Assembly (NCBI GenBank): GCA_902768105.1
Contig: CACXJZ010000027.1
Span: 1-57,843, forward strand
Reading direction: 5' to 3'
DNA length: 57,843 bases
From: an uncultured Prevotellaceae bacterium
Lineage (GTDB): Bacteria; Bacteroidota; Bacteroidia; Bacteroidales; Bacteroidaceae
Position numbers and translations under genes: made by a program. Of this stretch, positions 51,664 to 57,843 are shown piece after piece. The notes beneath the pieces were generated by a model. That model was not told the origin of the DNA and did not search any database. It saw nothing but the letters and a program-made list of their open reading frames with translations. The number at the start of each line of letters is the position of its first letter. The stretch's first letter is position 1.

Positions 51664-52971
51664 ATGAAAAATTATATTACCCTACCCCTGATACTTGTGC
51701 TCATAGCAGTATGTGCAATCCGGCTTCACGCCCAGAAGTACGTGGGTGGTGATATCTCGATGCTAAAGAAATTTGTAGATGAAGGAGCCATCTACTATGA
51801 TAATAATGGCGTAGCAACCGCTCCACTGACAATCTTTAAGAATGCTGGTTGGAACAGCATGCGTGTGCGATTGTTCGTTGACCCCACGAAAGCAAGTCTT
51901 GATGATAGGAAACAAGGTGCCATTCAGGATTTTGATTATGTCATAGCGCTGGGCAAGGAAATCAAGGCAGCAGGTTTCTCCTTCATGCTTGACTTCCACT
52001 ATAGTGACACCTGGACTGACCCAGGCAAGCACGCCACGCCCGATGTCTGGACCGGCATGAGCGTTGAACAACTGAAAGCACAGGTCTATGAATATACAAA
52101 GGACTGTCTGGAACAACTGAATGCGGCCCAGGCCACGCCCGACTTCATACAGGTGGGTAACGAGATAATCACAGGTATGCTGTGGCAGACTGGTCGCATC
52201 TATGCTGGAGGTGGAGCCCCGACTGGCGGTTCCTGGGACAGCTTTGCAGGCTATTTAGCCAGTAGCATCAAGGCTTGTAATGAGCTTTGTCCCGATGCCA
52301 AGATTGTCATTCACACGGAGCTGCATGCTCCAGCTGATGTCCCTAAGTTCTATAAAAACTTGGCTGCTTACTCCGGTGTCAGCTACGACATTGTGGGCTT
52401 GAGCTACTACCCCGATTTCCATGGAGATCTCAGTGTGCTGGAAGATGTTATTAATACTCTTGAAACACAAAACTCAACAAAGAACAAGCAGATTATGATT
52501 GTGGAAACGGGCTATGGTTTCAAATGGCAGTTGGGTGGGGCAAAGTATGATTTCACGAGCACCTGGACGTTGACGGAGGCTGGCCAGAAGGCTTTTGCGC
52601 ATGATTTGATAGAAATGCTAAACAGTCATGCAAATGTCAACGGACTTTATTGGTGGTATCCTGAGTACAACCTGAACAACATCGTATTCCCAGATGGTGA
52701 TGATAGAGAAACGACACCACCTGCTGACTGGAACAAAAATTTTACCGCAGGCTACTGGAATGGCGCTCTTTTCCACTATTGTACGGGTAAGGCATTGGCT
52801 GCTCTTTATGAACTCAAGAACTTTGCCTCAGCTTCGGGCATCAAGACAATTGGGCAATTGGACAATTTACAATTGGACAATTCTGTTTATGACCTGCAGG
52901 GGCGTAAAGTCAACGTTAACGTTAAAAAGGGTGTTTATATTGTGAATGGGAAAAAGGTGATAATAAAATGA
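51664..52971 (+). CDS. Arabinogalactan endo-beta-1,4-galactanase, GH53
   Basis: 435 residues. N-terminal signal peptide (MKNYITLPLILVLIAVCAIRLHAQ), then the GH53 barrel: KYVGGDISMLKKFVDEGAIYYD, NSMRVRLFVDP, MLDFHYSDTWTDPGKH, acid/base Glu in FIQVGNEIITGML and nucleophile Glu in MIVETGYGF. It cuts beta-1,4-galactan side chains of pectin. The end (VYDLQGRKVNVNVKKGVYIVNGKKVIIK) is a beta-sandwich-like tail typical of Bacteroidetes secreted proteins, possibly a sorting tail; the residues before it (TIGQLDNLQLDNS) come from an AT-rich repeat. No susCD pair is in the window. Confidence 0.93.
   Translation: MKNYITLPLILVLIAVCAIRLHAQKYVGGDISMLKKFVDEGAIYYDNNGVATAPLTIFKNAGWNSMRVRLFVDPTKASLDDRKQGAIQDFDYVIALGKEIKAAGFSFMLDFHYSDTWTDPGKHATPDVWTGMSVEQLKAQVYEYTKDCLEQLNAAQATPDFIQVGNEIITGMLWQTGRIYAGGGAPTGGSWDSFAGYLASSIKACNELCPDAKIVIHTELHAPADVPKFYKNLAAYSGVSYDIVGLSYYPDFHGDLSVLEDVINTLETQNSTKNKQIMIVETGYGFKWQLGGAKYDFTSTWTLTEAGQKAFAHDLIEMLNSHANVNGLYWWYPEYNLNNIVFPDGDDRETTPPADWNKNFTAGYWNGALFHYCTGKALAALYELKNFASASGIKTIGQLDNLQLDNSVYDLQGRKVNVNVKKGVYIVNGKKVIIK
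52845..52884 (+). repeat. In-frame ACAATTTACAATTGGACAAT repeat in the GH53 gene
   Basis: CAATTGG and CAATT words repeat (GACAATTTACAATT 52861-52874). Codes TIGQLDNLQLDNS just before the C-terminal tail. The same word is at 22977-22990. Confidence 0.75.
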
Positions 52972-52978
52972 TAGAAAA

Positions 52979-53014
52979 GGGAGTAACAGCTGTTACCCCC
53001 CCCCCCTTGTTTTT
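52979..53014. terminator. Palindrome with poly-C tract between GH53 and convergent gene
   Basis: GTAACAGCTGTTAC (52983-52996) is a perfect palindrome, followed by eleven C (52996-53006) and TTGTTTTTT. Acts most plausibly as a terminator for the convergent genes. Confidence 0.55.
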
Positions 53015-53532
53015 TATTGGAAATACTCAATGGTACGGGTGAAGGTCATTTCCTGTCCCATCATGCTGGCCGAACGGCTAATCCAGTTGCCGTGGTCATC
53101 AAGCTTGATGTTGCTGTAAGGCATGTCCATCGTCTGACCGCCACCCATGTCGAGTGTAACAGAAGTAGCCACGCCGTCAGCGTTGTAGTTGAAAATGGTC
53201 TTCACTTCCTGTCCCATCATGTTCATGGTTTGGGTTTTCAGATGGCCGTTCTCCCAAGTGAACTTCACTGCTGTGCCCTGTCCCTGCATGTCCATAGTGG
53301 CAGATTGCAGATAGCCGTTAGCGTCATACACAGCATCGCTCATGTTTCCAGACGTCATCTTGCCGTTCTCGTCGAACGTTGTGGTTTGTGTCATACCCAT
53401 CATAGACGTGGTAATGGATTTCACGGGGCCTTTGGCTTCGTTGGCTTCAACATCATGGAACTTGCTTTGTGCCTGCACCAGCGCAACACACGCCAGCATG
53501 GCAACAATTGTCATCATTTTCTTCATTTTCAT
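53014..53532 (-). CDS. Secreted YD-like repeat protein
   Basis: 172 residues with a signal peptide (MKMKKMMTIVAMLACVALVQAQ). The rest consists of about five strand-pair repeats of about 20-25 residues, each with a polar turn: TTTFDENGKMTS, AVYDANGYLQSATM, FTWENGHLKTQT, FNYNADGVATSVTL, IKLDDHGNWISRS. They resemble short YD/Rhs-like beta-hairpin repeats. Met is unusually common. No family name is certain. It has its own TAATTTTG promoter box and shares a terminator region with the GH53 gene. Probably periplasmic or outer-surface. Confidence 0.7.
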   Translation of the reverse strand: MKMKKMMTIVAMLACVALVQAQSKFHDVEANEAKGPVKSITTSMMGMTQTTTFDENGKMTSGNMSDAVYDANGYLQSATMDMQGQGTAVKFTWENGHLKTQTMNMMGQEVKTIFNYNADGVATSVTLDMGGGQTMDMPYSNIKLDDHGNWISRSASMMGQEMTFTRTIEYFQ

Positions 53533-53567
53533 AAAGGTTTTTTGGTTTGTAATGAATAATATCGCGG

Positions 53568-53575
53568 CAAAATTA
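53568..53575 (-). promoter_or_regulatory. Promoter -7 box for the YD-like repeat gene
   Basis: TAATTTTG on the minus strand, 35 bases upstream of the start. Confidence 0.55.
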
Positions 53576-53584
53576 ATAATTTTT

Positions 53585-53668
53585 GGTGAAGAGCGAAGAG
53601 TGAAGCATGAAGAATTTGCTGCTGGTTAACCTTTTTTACCTTTTTACTTTTTCACCTTTTTCCCTTTT
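53585..53668 (+). repeat. Composite GTGAAGA / TTTTTACC leader repeat (copy 2)
   Basis: GTGAAGAGCGAAGAGTGAAG then TGAAGAATTTGCTG, TTAACCTTTTTTACC and TTTTTACTTTTT, closely matching the leader of the GH53 gene (51541-51622). The copies line up over about 95 bases including the promoter. Confidence 0.8.
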
Positions 53669-53672
53669 TTTG

Positions 53673-53680
53673 TATTTTTG
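53673..53680 (+). promoter_or_regulatory. Promoter -7 box for the histidine phosphatase gene
   Basis: TATTTTTG, aligned with the -7 box of the duplicated GH53 leader; 40 bases before ATG 53721. Confidence 0.55.
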
Positions 53681-53720
53681 TGGCGCGTAAGAAAAGACTA
53701 TCATTAAAATACTAACCATT

Positions 53721-54989
53721 ATGACGAAAAGAATTCTAACTGTCTTATTGACGACGCTCCTTGCCGTAACGGTTTGGGCACAGAGTAGTTCTGTGCTTGA
53801 CCAACTGAAAACTGACCCAAGGAAAGCCTATGGTACCGACTATCCCTATGCATTCAACGATGTGCGCCTAACGCCGACTCCAGCAGGCTATTTGCCGTTT
53901 TACATAAGCCACTATGGTCGGCATGGCTCACGTTACTACTGGAACGGATTTCTTTACAAAGAGCTTGATAGCCTGCTGACTACTGCCCATAATCGCCGTC
54001 AGCTCACCACCGAGGGTGAGGCGTTCTTCGAGCGTTTTGAAACTGCCAAGCAGGAACTGATGACAGGTGTCAGCGAGCTCACAGACCTGGGTTGGGAGCA
54101 GCACCAGCGTATCGCCAGGATTATGTACAACAATTTCCCCGAGGTGTTCAGCAGTGGTGGTAATGTGCTTGCCATTTCGTCGCTCACAGGACGATGTGTG
54201 CTTAGCATGTCAGCTTTCTGTCAGGAGCTTGTACAGTGTAATCCCAAGATTGAAATCCGCGAGCAGTCTTCACGCTTCACGCTTGATGGCGTGGTGCCTG
54301 GCGACAGGCAGAATCCCGTGAAGCATGACTTCCCCAAATATAAGCCACGTTACGAAAATAACCGTGACCAGTTTACGGGGAAAGACTCGTTGGGTAGTAT
54401 CGTCATCCGACGCGTGTTCACCAATACAGAAGGGCTTCCAGGCGATATTCGTCGCATAGGTGAAAACCTTATCAATCTCTATACCTCGTTGCCTAACATC
54501 GGTCATGAGGGAATGATGGGGAACCTCATTACAGACGAGGAAATTGCCAACCGTTGGGAAAGCAGTAACCTTGGGGCTTACTCGTGGCTGTTTCCTGACC
54601 AGTATGTCATGATCCCCATACTTGAGGATATCATCAGGAAAACCGATGCCGTGCTTGACGGTAGCAGCGACCGCATTGCTGACCTGCGCTTCGGTCACGA
54701 CAACTGTCTGGGGCCGCTGACTATCCTCATGGGTATTAACGGTGCCGACCTCGACCCTGAAGATCCCTACGAGGTGAAGAACTGCTATCAGAGTTGGGAA
54801 ACGTGCAAGGCCAGCAACCTGCAACTTATCTTCTATCGCAGACAGAACGGCAATGGTGACATCCTCGTGAAGTGTCTGCTCAACGGTGAGGAGGCTACGT
54901 TACCTGTGCCTACTACGTGCGCCCCGTATTATAAATGGACAGACTTCCGCGAGTTTTATAAGAAGCGTTGCAACAGCGTTAAAAATTAA
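53721..54989 (+). CDS. Histidine-type acid phosphatase
   Basis: 422 residues with a signal peptide (MTKRILTVLLTTLLAVTVWAQ). Branch-2 histidine phosphatase: the nucleophile motif RHGSR in PFYISHYGRHGSRYYWNG (about 57-74) and the proton donor motif HD in RFGHDNCLGPL (about 315-325). Typical Bacteroidetes type; related to phytase/inositol phosphate phosphatases but the specific substrate is unknown. Likely periplasmic, freeing phosphate. It shares a repeat-promoter leader with the GH53 gene. Its 3' end overlaps the convergent tolC gene by 11 nt. Confidence 0.9.
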   Translation: MTKRILTVLLTTLLAVTVWAQSSSVLDQLKTDPRKAYGTDYPYAFNDVRLTPTPAGYLPFYISHYGRHGSRYYWNGFLYKELDSLLTTAHNRRQLTTEGEAFFERFETAKQELMTGVSELTDLGWEQHQRIARIMYNNFPEVFSSGGNVLAISSLTGRCVLSMSAFCQELVQCNPKIEIREQSSRFTLDGVVPGDRQNPVKHDFPKYKPRYENNRDQFTGKDSLGSIVIRRVFTNTEGLPGDIRRIGENLINLYTSLPNIGHEGMMGNLITDEEIANRWESSNLGAYSWLFPDQYVMIPILEDIIRKTDAVLDGSSDRIADLRFGHDNCLGPLTILMGINGADLDPEDPYEVKNCYQSWETCKASNLQLIFYRRQNGNGDILVKCLLNGEEATLPVPTTCAPYYKWTDFREFYKKRCNSVKN

Positions 54990-56340
54990 GCTCCCGTCCG
55001 CGATAGAATTCAAGTAGGTGAGTCTGGTAGAGGTATTCGTACTGTGCCTGAATGAGGTCGCTCTCTGACTTTAGATAGTTGTTCTTCGACTCGTTGAACT
55101 CAGTAAGATTGGCTTTACCGTTCTCGTACTTCGCCTGCATGAGTGTGAAAGCATCCTGAGCAGCCAGCATTGCCTGTTGGCTGCTCTTCCATTTTTCCTG
55201 TGCAGCAATGGCGTTGAAATAAACCTGCTGTATCTCCTTGTAGAGCGCTTTCTTCACGTTGTCCAACTGCAACTGCTGCGTTTCACGGTCAATACGTGCC
55301 GAACGGATGTTGTTGCGTGTGTAGAAACGGTCAAAGATGGGAATCTGCAGACTCAGGCCCAGATACTGTGAGAAATTGTTTCTAATCTGTTTGCCAAATC
55401 CGTCTGCATCAAATCCGGACGTCTTGTAATAATTGGTGTTCAGTCCGGCCGAGAATGTTAGCTGCGGATACAGTCCAGCCTGCGCTATCTTGATGCTGTT
55501 TTCCGTACCCTGCAAGCGTAATTGCTCTGCGGCCACTTCGGGCTTCACCAGGAGTGCTTCCTGATATATGAGCTCCGGCGTAATGGTTTCTATCGAACCT
55601 ATGGTTCCTGTAGTACCAATTGTTTCTATGTCGGGCTTAACGATGCTGAAACCTACGGGTGAGGGCAACTCGAGTAATTGTGTCAGCGCGAGAATAGACA
55701 AGTGTAGTTTGTTGTCAGCTTGCGTTGCGGTGAGTCGGGCTTGGGCGAGTGTTGACTGCTGCTGCGATAGTTCCGCGGGACTGGCTTTGCCGTTTTCGAG
55801 CATCACCTGCAAGCGGTGCACCTGTTGCGAGTCGATGGCAATCTGGCGTCGGGCTACGTCGTAAATCTCCATGTCGTAAAGAATCTGCACGTAGGCCTGT
55901 GCCACCTGTGTTCGGATATCGTTCTTGGCTTTTTCCAAATCTTGCGTGACAGCTTCCAGGTTAAGCTCACTCAGTTTGATGTTGTTGGGAATCTGGAAAC
56001 CCGTAAACAGCGGTACGCTGGTACCAAGTGAGAACGACGTCGAGTTGGTGTTTGTATTGCTATAGGTGTTTTCAGCGGTTAGTCCACGACCGAACGAGAA
56101 GTTCTCGTTGACACTGGCCGAGAGATCTGGTAGCCGAGAGTTGCGGGCAGTCGACAGCTTCAATTCCGACTGTCGGCGCAGATTGTCTTTCTGTTTGATT
56201 TGCAGGTTGTGGGTAATGGCGTAATCGCAACACTCACGGAGTGTCCATTGGTGCTGGGCACTTAAAGGTAAAAAGGTAAAAAGGTAAAAAGGCAAAACCT
56301 TTACCCATCCTCGAACCTTTATTGTTAATATCGCTTTCAT
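54979..56340 (-). CDS. TolC family outer-membrane efflux protein
   Basis: 453 residues. The mature part (from about residue 29, QHQWTLRECCDYAITHNLQI) shows two TolC repeats of long helices and barrel strands: ENTYSNTNTNSTSFSLGTSVPLF, TQVAQAYVQILYDMEIY, and the second half YLGLSLQIPIFDRFYTRN with FNESKNNYLKSESDLIQAQYEYLYQTHLLEFYRG at the end. Forms the export duct for the adaptor and MacB-type permease encoded upstream. The signal peptide core (PFYLFTFLPL) is coded by a TTTTTACC tandem repeat. Its 3' end overlaps the histidine phosphatase gene by 11 nt. Confidence 0.93.
   Translation of the reverse strand: MKAILTIKVRGWVKVLPFYLFTFLPLSAQHQWTLRECCDYAITHNLQIKQKDNLRRQSELKLSTARNSRLPDLSASVNENFSFGRGLTAENTYSNTNTNSTSFSLGTSVPLFTGFQIPNNIKLSELNLEAVTQDLEKAKNDIRTQVAQAYVQILYDMEIYDVARRQIAIDSQQVHRLQVMLENGKASPAELSQQQSTLAQARLTATQADNKLHLSILALTQLLELPSPVGFSIVKPDIETIGTTGTIGSIETITPELIYQEALLVKPEVAAEQLRLQGTENSIKIAQAGLYPQLTFSAGLNTNYYKTSGFDADGFGKQIRNNFSQYLGLSLQIPIFDRFYTRNNIRSARIDRETQQLQLDNVKKALYKEIQQVYFNAIAAQEKWKSSQQAMLAAQDAFTLMQAKYENGKANLTEFNESKNNYLKSESDLIQAQYEYLYQTHLLEFYRGRELNF
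56264..56304 (-). repeat. TTTTTACC tandem repeat coding the TolC signal peptide core
   Basis: On the coding strand CCTTTTTA units repeat three times (GCCTTTTTACCTTTTTACCT). The same word lies in the two composite leaders and in the 56345-56371 gap. It codes LPFYLFTFLPL. Confidence 0.8.
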
Positions 56341-56371
56341 AGTTTATATATTTTACTTTTTTACCTTTTTA

Positions 56372-57481
56372 CTATTCATCAGTATCTGCAATGACTTCGG
56401 GACCACGCACACGGTCCTTGGCGGTAAGCCCCTTCTTGATTTCAATGTTTACACCGTCAGAGAGTCCAGTGACCACGGCTTTACGCTCATATTCCTTTTT
56501 TTGACCTTCGCCCTTGATGATATAGACGAACGTGGAGTCGCCGCTGAACTCGATGGCACTTTCGGGTACGGTAAGCACGTTCTCGGCACGTGCCAGCACA
56601 ATCTCGGCATTGGCAGAGTAGCCAGAGCGAATCTTGTGATCGGCCAGCGTGGTGACAGCGGCTTTGATTTCAAACTGGTTGGCACCGTTGCTCTCGACGG
56701 CCTTTGGTGAGACGTATTCCAGCGAAGCGTCGAACGATACATTCTGCAGTGCTCCCACCGTAATCTTCATCGGCATGCCCGTCACAATCTGGCCCACTTC
56801 TGTCTCGTCGATGTTGCCGCGGAAGATAAGGTCGTTCATATTGGCAACCGATGCGATGGTCGTACCGTCGTTGAACGTGTTGCTGAGGATAACTGAGTTT
56901 CCCACCTTGACAGGGATGTCGAGGATGACACCGCTGATGGTCGAGCGGATGAGCGTGGAGCTGGCACTGGCGTTTGAGCGTGACACACCGTCACGCACCA
57001 CCTCGAGGGCATCGACCGCGGCCCGCAGCTCTTCCTTTGCCTGGTTCAGCTGCTGGCGTATCTTGTCATACTCGTCGGCTGAGACGAGTTTCTGCTCGTA
57101 CAGGTTCCTCTCACGTTCGTAATCGACCTCTGCCTGCTTCAGGTTGACAGTTGCCAGACGTACGCGGCTCTCGGCCGAGCTCAGCGACGCCATGTCGGGA
57201 ATCACTTTCACTTTGGCGATGACTTCTCCCTGCTGTACAAACTGGCCAGGCTCCTTGAGTATTTCGGTGATGATGCCACTGATTTGCGGCTTTACGTTCA
57301 CCTCGTTGCGTGGCTCAATCTTACCGGTGATGATTGTGATGCGCTGTAGCGTGTCCACTTTGGGTGTGAACTCGCTATACACCACTTCCTTGGGTTGGCT
57401 CTTCTGCCAGAGGAACACGAATGTTCCGATGAAAATCAGCGCGATAATCGCAGCGATAATCAGTTTAGAATAGCGTTTCAT
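56372..57481 (-). CDS. MacA/HlyD-type periplasmic adaptor
   Basis: 369 residues. One N-terminal membrane anchor (LIIAAIIALIFIGTFVFLW), a lipoyl-like half (RITIITGKIEPRNEVNVKPQISGIITEILKEPGQFVQQGEVIAKVKV), a coiled-coil hairpin (about 95-160: QAEVDYERERNLYEQKLVSADEYDKIRQQLNQAKEEL), the second lipoyl half (STISGVILDIPVKVGNSV) and a beta-barrel domain (NIDETEVGQIVTGMPMKITV). Bridges the permease and TolC. It lies between the permease and tolC genes in transcription order permease, adaptor, tolC. Confidence 0.92.
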   Translation of the reverse strand: MKRYSKLIIAAIIALIFIGTFVFLWQKSQPKEVVYSEFTPKVDTLQRITIITGKIEPRNEVNVKPQISGIITEILKEPGQFVQQGEVIAKVKVIPDMASLSSAESRVRLATVNLKQAEVDYERERNLYEQKLVSADEYDKIRQQLNQAKEELRAAVDALEVVRDGVSRSNASASSTLIRSTISGVILDIPVKVGNSVILSNTFNDGTTIASVANMNDLIFRGNIDETEVGQIVTGMPMKITVGALQNVSFDASLEYVSPKAVESNGANQFEIKAAVTTLADHKIRSGYSANAEIVLARAENVLTVPESAIEFSGDSTFVYIIKGEGQKKEYERKAVVTGLSDGVNIEIKKGLTAKDRVRGPEVIADTDE

Positions 57482-57522
57482 ATGCTTATTTTTATAATGT
57501 TTAATCTTAAATATCTAATGTA

Positions 57523-57843
57523 TCACTCGTCTCTCATTGCATCTACGGGTTTGATGCTCATTGCACGAGCTGCGGGAGCCAGTCCGGCCAAAACGCCTAC
57601 TGCGCTGACGGCAAGGGCTGCCACGATGGCTGTCCAGAAGCTCACTTGGAAGTGGGCACTCACGATGCCATCTTCGGTATTTGCCAGTTCCAGCATCTGC
57701 AGAATCATCACACCGAAGAGGATGCCCGACATGCCCGCAACGAGCGTTAGCACGATACTCTCGGAGATAATCTGCGAAAGAATCATACGCGGTGTGGCAC
57801 CGATGGCACGGCGGATGCCTATCTCCGTCGTACGTTCCTTGAC
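57523..57843 (-). CDS. MacB-like ABC transporter permease, 3' part
   Basis: Frame open to the window edge; 106 C-terminal residues. VKERTTEIGIRRAIGATPRMILSQIISES is the conserved FtsX/MacB-family segment between the periplasmic domain and transmembrane helix 2, followed by helices 2-4 (IVLTLVAGMSGILFGVMILQM; FQVSFWTAIVAALAVSAVGVLAGLAPAARAMSIKPVDAMRDE). With the adaptor and TolC-like gene it makes a MacAB-TolC-like exporter. Its ATP-binding partner or N-terminal part lies outside the window. Confidence 0.93.
   Translation of the reverse strand, partial: VKERTTEIGIRRAIGATPRMILSQIISESIVLTLVAGMSGILFGVMILQMLELANTEDGIVSAHFQVSFWTAIVAALAVSAVGVLAGLAPAARAMSIKPVDAMRDE

Overview
The window looks like core chromosome of a Bacteroidales bacterium, most likely Prevotellaceae. 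Evidence: many start sites carry the Bacteroidetes promoter (TTTG, 19-20 bp, TAnnTTTG) instead of a Shine-Dalgarno pattern; the glycine decarboxylase is split into GcvPA/GcvPB; there are Bacteroidales-type proteins (DUF3822, PAP2 fused to a barrel-like domain, a 700-residue CPA2 antiporter); and the GH53 enzyme ends in a VYDLQGRKV-type C-terminal motif. I see no phage, insertion sequence, tRNA, rRNA or CRISPR array. No gap between genes exceeds about 220 bases; all are short promoter, terminator or small-repeat regions.

Layout. 1-5622: the end of a large, strongly codon-biased secreted protein, a small lipoprotein and two tandem OmpA-family proteins. 5672-9146 (minus): CPA2 antiporter, LolD-like ATPase and a shortened CvfB in ATGA-overlapping order. 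9256-16199: asd, nadB, PBP4-type dacB, mutY, a PagL-like lipid A deacylase and purN. 16193-21184: adenine deaminase, a guanine-deaminase-like enzyme and a PAP2 phosphatase. 21267-24928 (minus): etfB-etfA-acyl-CoA dehydrogenase. 25136-30268: GH3 glycosidase, then metY-cysK divergent from an Lrp regulator. 30258-35087: rsmD, DUF3822, a 29-residue membrane peptide, a RecD-like helicase, a phosphopantetheinyl transferase and two envelope proteins. 35136-41636 (minus): lplA-gcvT-gcvH-gcvPA-gcvPB-lpd, a complete glycine cleavage operon including lipoylation. 41852-47475: dxs-trkA-trkH-manA. 47463-49274 (minus): an ABC-type ATPase followed by a DUF4435 TOPRIM protein, the two-gene layout of the PARIS (AriA/AriB) defence system. 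49380-51472 (minus): FKBP lipoprotein and glycyl-tRNA synthetase. 51664-54989: GH53 galactanase, a secreted YD-like repeat protein and a histidine-type phosphatase. 54979-57843 (minus): tripartite MacB/MacA/TolC-like export genes, cut by the window end.

The most unusual property is a set of short repeats (about 20-70 bp: palindromes, 9-10-nt tandem units, AT-rich words). They occur between genes and also in frame inside at least ten conserved genes (lolD, antiporter, nadB, mutY twice, PagL-like, GH3, sfp, lpd twice, dxs, GH53, tolC). One palindrome is shared, in opposite orientations relative to the coding strand, by the PagL-like gene and lpd. Another repeat appears to encode most of the hydrophobic part of the TolC signal peptide, and one seems to have removed the original start of the acyl-CoA dehydrogenase. 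This recalls Rickettsia palindromic elements and is the best candidate here for an undescribed phenomenon. The PARIS-like pair sitting in a housekeeping neighbourhood is the second.

All calls come from reading sequence and translations; no database search was possible.
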